A stretch of 6,400 nucleotides of DNA from contig CAMLRE010000133.1 in assembly GCA_946482355.1 (NCBI GenBank), forward strand, positions 1 to 6,400. The letters run 5' to 3'. Made by a program: the position numbers and the translations under genes. This DNA comes from an uncultured Bdellovibrio sp. Its GTDB lineage: Bacteria; Bdellovibrionota; Bdellovibrionia; Bdellovibrionales; Bdellovibrionaceae. This document shows, in pieces, positions 3,949 through 6,400 of the stretch. Within the stretch, counting starts at the first letter, position 1; each line of letters begins with the position of its first letter. The notes beneath the pieces were generated by a model. The model was given only the letters and a program-made list of their open reading frames with translations, ran no database searches and was not told the DNA's origin.

Positions 3949-6400
3949 AATTTAGTGTGAACAACTTGGTTAGCTTCTTTGATCTTAGAACGATCAGGAA
4001 CTGCACCTTGCGCAAAGTCAGGACGTCCGCCACCTTTACCACCCAGTACTTGTGCGAAATCTTTTAATAAAGTTCCCGCTTGGTACTGCGATGTTAAATC
4101 TTTAGTAACAGAAATAATCACTGGATGAGTGGCTTCGCCAGAACCCATCACGATCACAACGCCTTTTTGAATTTTGTTTTTTAACTGGTCGTTAATTTGC
4201 GAAAGCACTTCACGATCATCTAAAGCAAGATCTGCAAAAACGTATTTGGCGTCACCGGCAAATGTTTGCGCTGTTTTTGCAATTTCATCCACATTAATTT
4301 GGCCTGATTGAGCTTTTTTGATTTGTTTTTGAAGATCTTTAATTTCTTCTTTTTTAGCTTCAATCCATTCAACGATAGATTTGTCAGAAGCTAAACCAGT
4401 TGCAAGACGTGCCTGTTTAACTTCTTCAGTGTTTTTCATAAATAACTCAATCACCGCATCACCAGTGATGGCTTCAATACGGCGAACACCGGCACTTACG
4501 CCAGATTCAGATGTGATTTTGAACGCTCTGATTTCAGCTGTATTATGAACGTGCGTACCACCGCATAATTCGATTGAAAACGGTTTTTCATTCGCTGCTA
4601 ACACCGGCTGACCCATTGTTAAGACGCGAACTTCATCACCATATTTTTCACCGAATAAAGCCATAGCGCCTTTATCAATGGCCGCTTTGTGTGGCATGTT
4701 TTCAACTTTAACTGTGTGAGCATGAGAAATCTCAGTGTTCACTAACTCTTCGATTTTTTTAATCTCTTCAGCCGTTAACGGTTTATTATGAGTGAAGTCG
4801 AAACGCGTTTTTGAGCTATCAACTAATGAACCCGCTTGCGTTACGTGAGTACCTAAAACGATTCTTAAAGCTGAATGCATTAAGTGAGTTGCCGAGTGAT
4901 TGCTTGCTGTTTGACGACGTTCTTTTGATTCAACGTGGGCGTTAACAGTTTCATTTAATTTTAATTCACCGGTTACAACTTCGATCTGGTGCAAGAACAC
5001 TGAACCTTGTTTTACGCAGTCATGAACTTTTGCATCTACGTTAGTTGATAATAATAAACCATGATCACCAACCTGACCGCCACCTTCAGCATAGAAAGGT
5101 GTTGTGTCTAAAATCGCATAACCCGTTTCGCCAGCTTTAAGTGATGCTACTTCTTTTGAACCATTTGATAAGGCAATCACTTTTGATTTTGAAACTAAAT
5201 GATCGTAACCAATAAATTTCGTTGGCTGAGAAGAATGCTTTTGACCGAACTCGATCACGTGTTTTTCATCAGCTTGTAATGATTTAGCTTTCCAAGATGA
5301 TTTGGCTTTTTCTTTTGAAGCTTGCATTGCTTTTTCAAAACCAGCTTCATCTACGGCAAAACCTAATTCGGCAGCCATTAACGCTGTTAAATCTACCGGA
5401 AATCCGTAAGTGTCGTAAAGTTTGAAAATTGTTTCGCCAGAAATCGTTTTGCTATTAGCGGCTTTTAATTTTTTGATTTCGTCGTGAAAGATCGCTGTTC
5501 CGTTATCTAATGTTTGTAAGAAACGCGCTTCTTCATCACGAATCGTTGAAAGAATAACATCTTTACGTTGTTTTAATTCTGGATAGAAATCACCCATCGC
5601 AACAATTAAAGCTTCAGACATCGGAAGTAATAACGATTTTTCAGTTGAAATTTTACGTCCGTAGCGAATCGCACGACGCATGATACGACGTAACACGTAG
5701 CCACGGCCTTCGTTTGACGGAAGAGCACCGTCAGCCAACAAAAATGAAGTCGAACGGCAGTGATCCGCTAATACACGAACTGCAGTTAGATCTTCAAACT
5801 TTTGTTTTTGTTCAGCAGATAAAGCAGCGCCTGAATTTAAAGTTTTAATATTAGCGCGTTCCCACTTCATCATTTCATTATAATCAAGTTTTGAATTCGC
5901 TTTAGATAAACCCGTTTTGATAATTTCTTGGAATAAATCTGTGTTGTAGTTATTCCAGCAATCTTGAACCGCTGCTGTTAAACGCTCAAAACCAGAGCCT
6001 GTATCTACAGAAGGTTTCGGAAGCGGAGTCATTTGACCTGGAGCAGTTTCTTCAAATTGCATGAAAACCAAATTCCAGATTTCTACGTAGCGATCTTCAC
6101 CGGCTTTGATAGATTCAAAAGGATCAGCGATTTTTCCAAAATCTGGGCCGTGATCGTAGAAAATTTCAGAACATGGACCGCACGGGCCAACGTCACCCAT
6201 TCTCCAGAAGTTATCTTTTTCACCTAAACGAAAAATACGATCTTTAGGTACGCCTTCTTGTTTGTGCCAGATGTCGGCGGCTTCATCATCGTCTAAGAAA
6301 ACTGTGACGTATAATTTTTCTTTTGGAATTTTTAATTCAACTGTTAGAAATTCCCAAGCGTAGTGAATCGCATCTTTTTTGAAGTAATCACCGAAAGAAA
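3936..6400 (-). CDS. alaS: Alanyl-tRNA synthetase (5' end outside window)
   Basis: Charges tRNA-Ala with alanine in the cytoplasm. The frame is open to the right edge; the first full codon is 6398-6396 (SFGDYFKKDAI...), giving 820 residues of the usual 870 or so. Roughly the first 95 residues are missing, judged from the E. coli enzyme. Domains in order: class II catalytic core with MGDVGPCGPCSEIFYDHG (about 6200-6147), WNLVFMQF, and motif 3 GSGFERL (about 5981-6001). A helical tRNA-recognition region includes EGRGYVLRRIMRRAIRYGRK. The editing domain has zinc ligands HSATH (about 4883-4897) and CGGTH (about 4551-4565), which clears Ser- and Gly-tRNA-Ala. A coiled-coil stretch (about 4290-4370) leads to the C-Ala/DHHA1 domain with GGKGGGRPDFAQGA (about 4001-4045). 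All key residues are present, so it looks fully functional. The stop TAG at 3938-3936 lies inside the terminator hairpin. Confidence 0.98.
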   Translation of the reverse strand, partial: SFGDYFKKDAIHYAWEFLTVELKIPKEKLYVTVFLDDDEAADIWHKQEGVPKDRIFRLGEKDNFWRMGDVGPCGPCSEIFYDHGPDFGKIADPFESIKAGEDRYVEIWNLVFMQFEETAPGQMTPLPKPSVDTGSGFERLTAAVQDCWNNYNTDLFQEIIKTGLSKANSKLDYNEMMKWERANIKTLNSGAALSAEQKQKFEDLTAVRVLADHCRSTSFLLADGALPSNEGRGYVLRRIMRRAIRYGRKISTEKSLLLPMSEALIVAMGDFYPELKQRKDVILSTIRDEEARFLQTLDNGTAIFHDEIKKLKAANSKTISGETIFKLYDTYGFPVDLTALMAAELGFAVDEAGFEKAMQASKEKAKSSWKAKSLQADEKHVIEFGQKHSSQPTKFIGYDHLVSKSKVIALSNGSKEVASLKAGETGYAILDTTPFYAEGGGQVGDHGLLLSTNVDAKVHDCVKQGSVFLHQIEVVTGELKLNETVNAHVESKERRQTASNHSATHLMHSALRIVLGTHVTQAGSLVDSSKTRFDFTHNKPLTAEEIKKIEELVNTEISHAHTVKVENMPHKAAIDKGAMALFGEKYGDEVRVLTMGQPVLAANEKPFSIELCGGTHVHNTAEIRAFKITSESGVSAGVRRIEAITGDAVIELFMKNTEEVKQARLATGLASDKSIVEWIEAKKEEIKDLQKQIKKAQSGQINVDEIAKTAQTFAGDAKYVFADLALDDREVLSQINDQLKNKIQKGVVIVMGSGEATHPVIISVTKDLTSQYQAGTLLKDFAQVLGGKGGGRPDFAQGAVPDRSKIKEANQVVHTKLGIK

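Noticed and set aside
6198..6200. ATG at 6200 as the start of alaS
   Set aside because: It is an internal methionine in the conserved RMGDVGPCGPC stretch; the frame continues with SFGDYFK and other AlaRS sequence to the window edge.
6033..6227. 64-codon plus-strand frame
   Set aside because: Antisense to the catalytic core of alaS.
1..6400. Defence system, prophage, insertion sequence, CRISPR array or tRNA
   Set aside because: Looked for on both strands; no transposase, integrase, nuclease, regular repeat-spacer pattern or cloverleaf was found. The genes are housekeeping, one regulator and three exported proteins.

Overview
The window reads as ordinary chromosomal DNA of an AT-rich Gram-negative bacterium, most likely a low-GC member of the Bdellovibrio group (Bdellovibrionota). 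This placement is inference. It rests on the rpsI tail, the small secreted protein whose signal ends in the non-canonical cysteine site SYQNC, and the general gene style. No 16S or other decisive marker is present.

Layout, left to right. Bases 1-179 are the 3' end of rpsI (ribosomal protein S9), closed by a strong intrinsic terminator at 231-262. Bases 263-997 are non-coding and unusually structured. They hold a GC-rich REP-like patch ending in a perfect hairpin (264-359), a dense run of palindromes around a possible extended -10 promoter (532-666), and a long bulged hairpin whose 3' arm runs into the ribosome binding site of the next gene (920-987). A small XRE-type DNA-binding regulator follows (998-1318). 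Its 3' region carries a UUCG-capped hairpin and a strong terminator (1399-1454). Next is a small cysteine-rich, probably exported or lipid-anchored protein (1535-2098), which ends only 4 bases from a convergent gene.

On the minus strand, reading leftward from the right edge, are alaS (alanyl-tRNA synthetase, 5' end outside the window) and two tandem paralogues of a secreted protein (3021-3806 and 2103-2897). Each paralogue has a signal peptide, an SdrD/Cna-B-like beta-sandwich domain with an EF-hand-like calcium loop, and a C-terminal domain with TQGFW, HQLIAAKLN and a terminal PxCN. Their upstream regions also align, so the duplication copied promoter and leader with the gene. One edge of the similarity falls in the 3' arm of the alaS terminator hairpin.

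I see no defence system, prophage, insertion sequence, CRISPR array, tRNA or rRNA. The parts that gene annotation does not explain are the structured leader and palindrome cluster around the XRE regulator and the duplicated secreted-protein unit with its copied leader.
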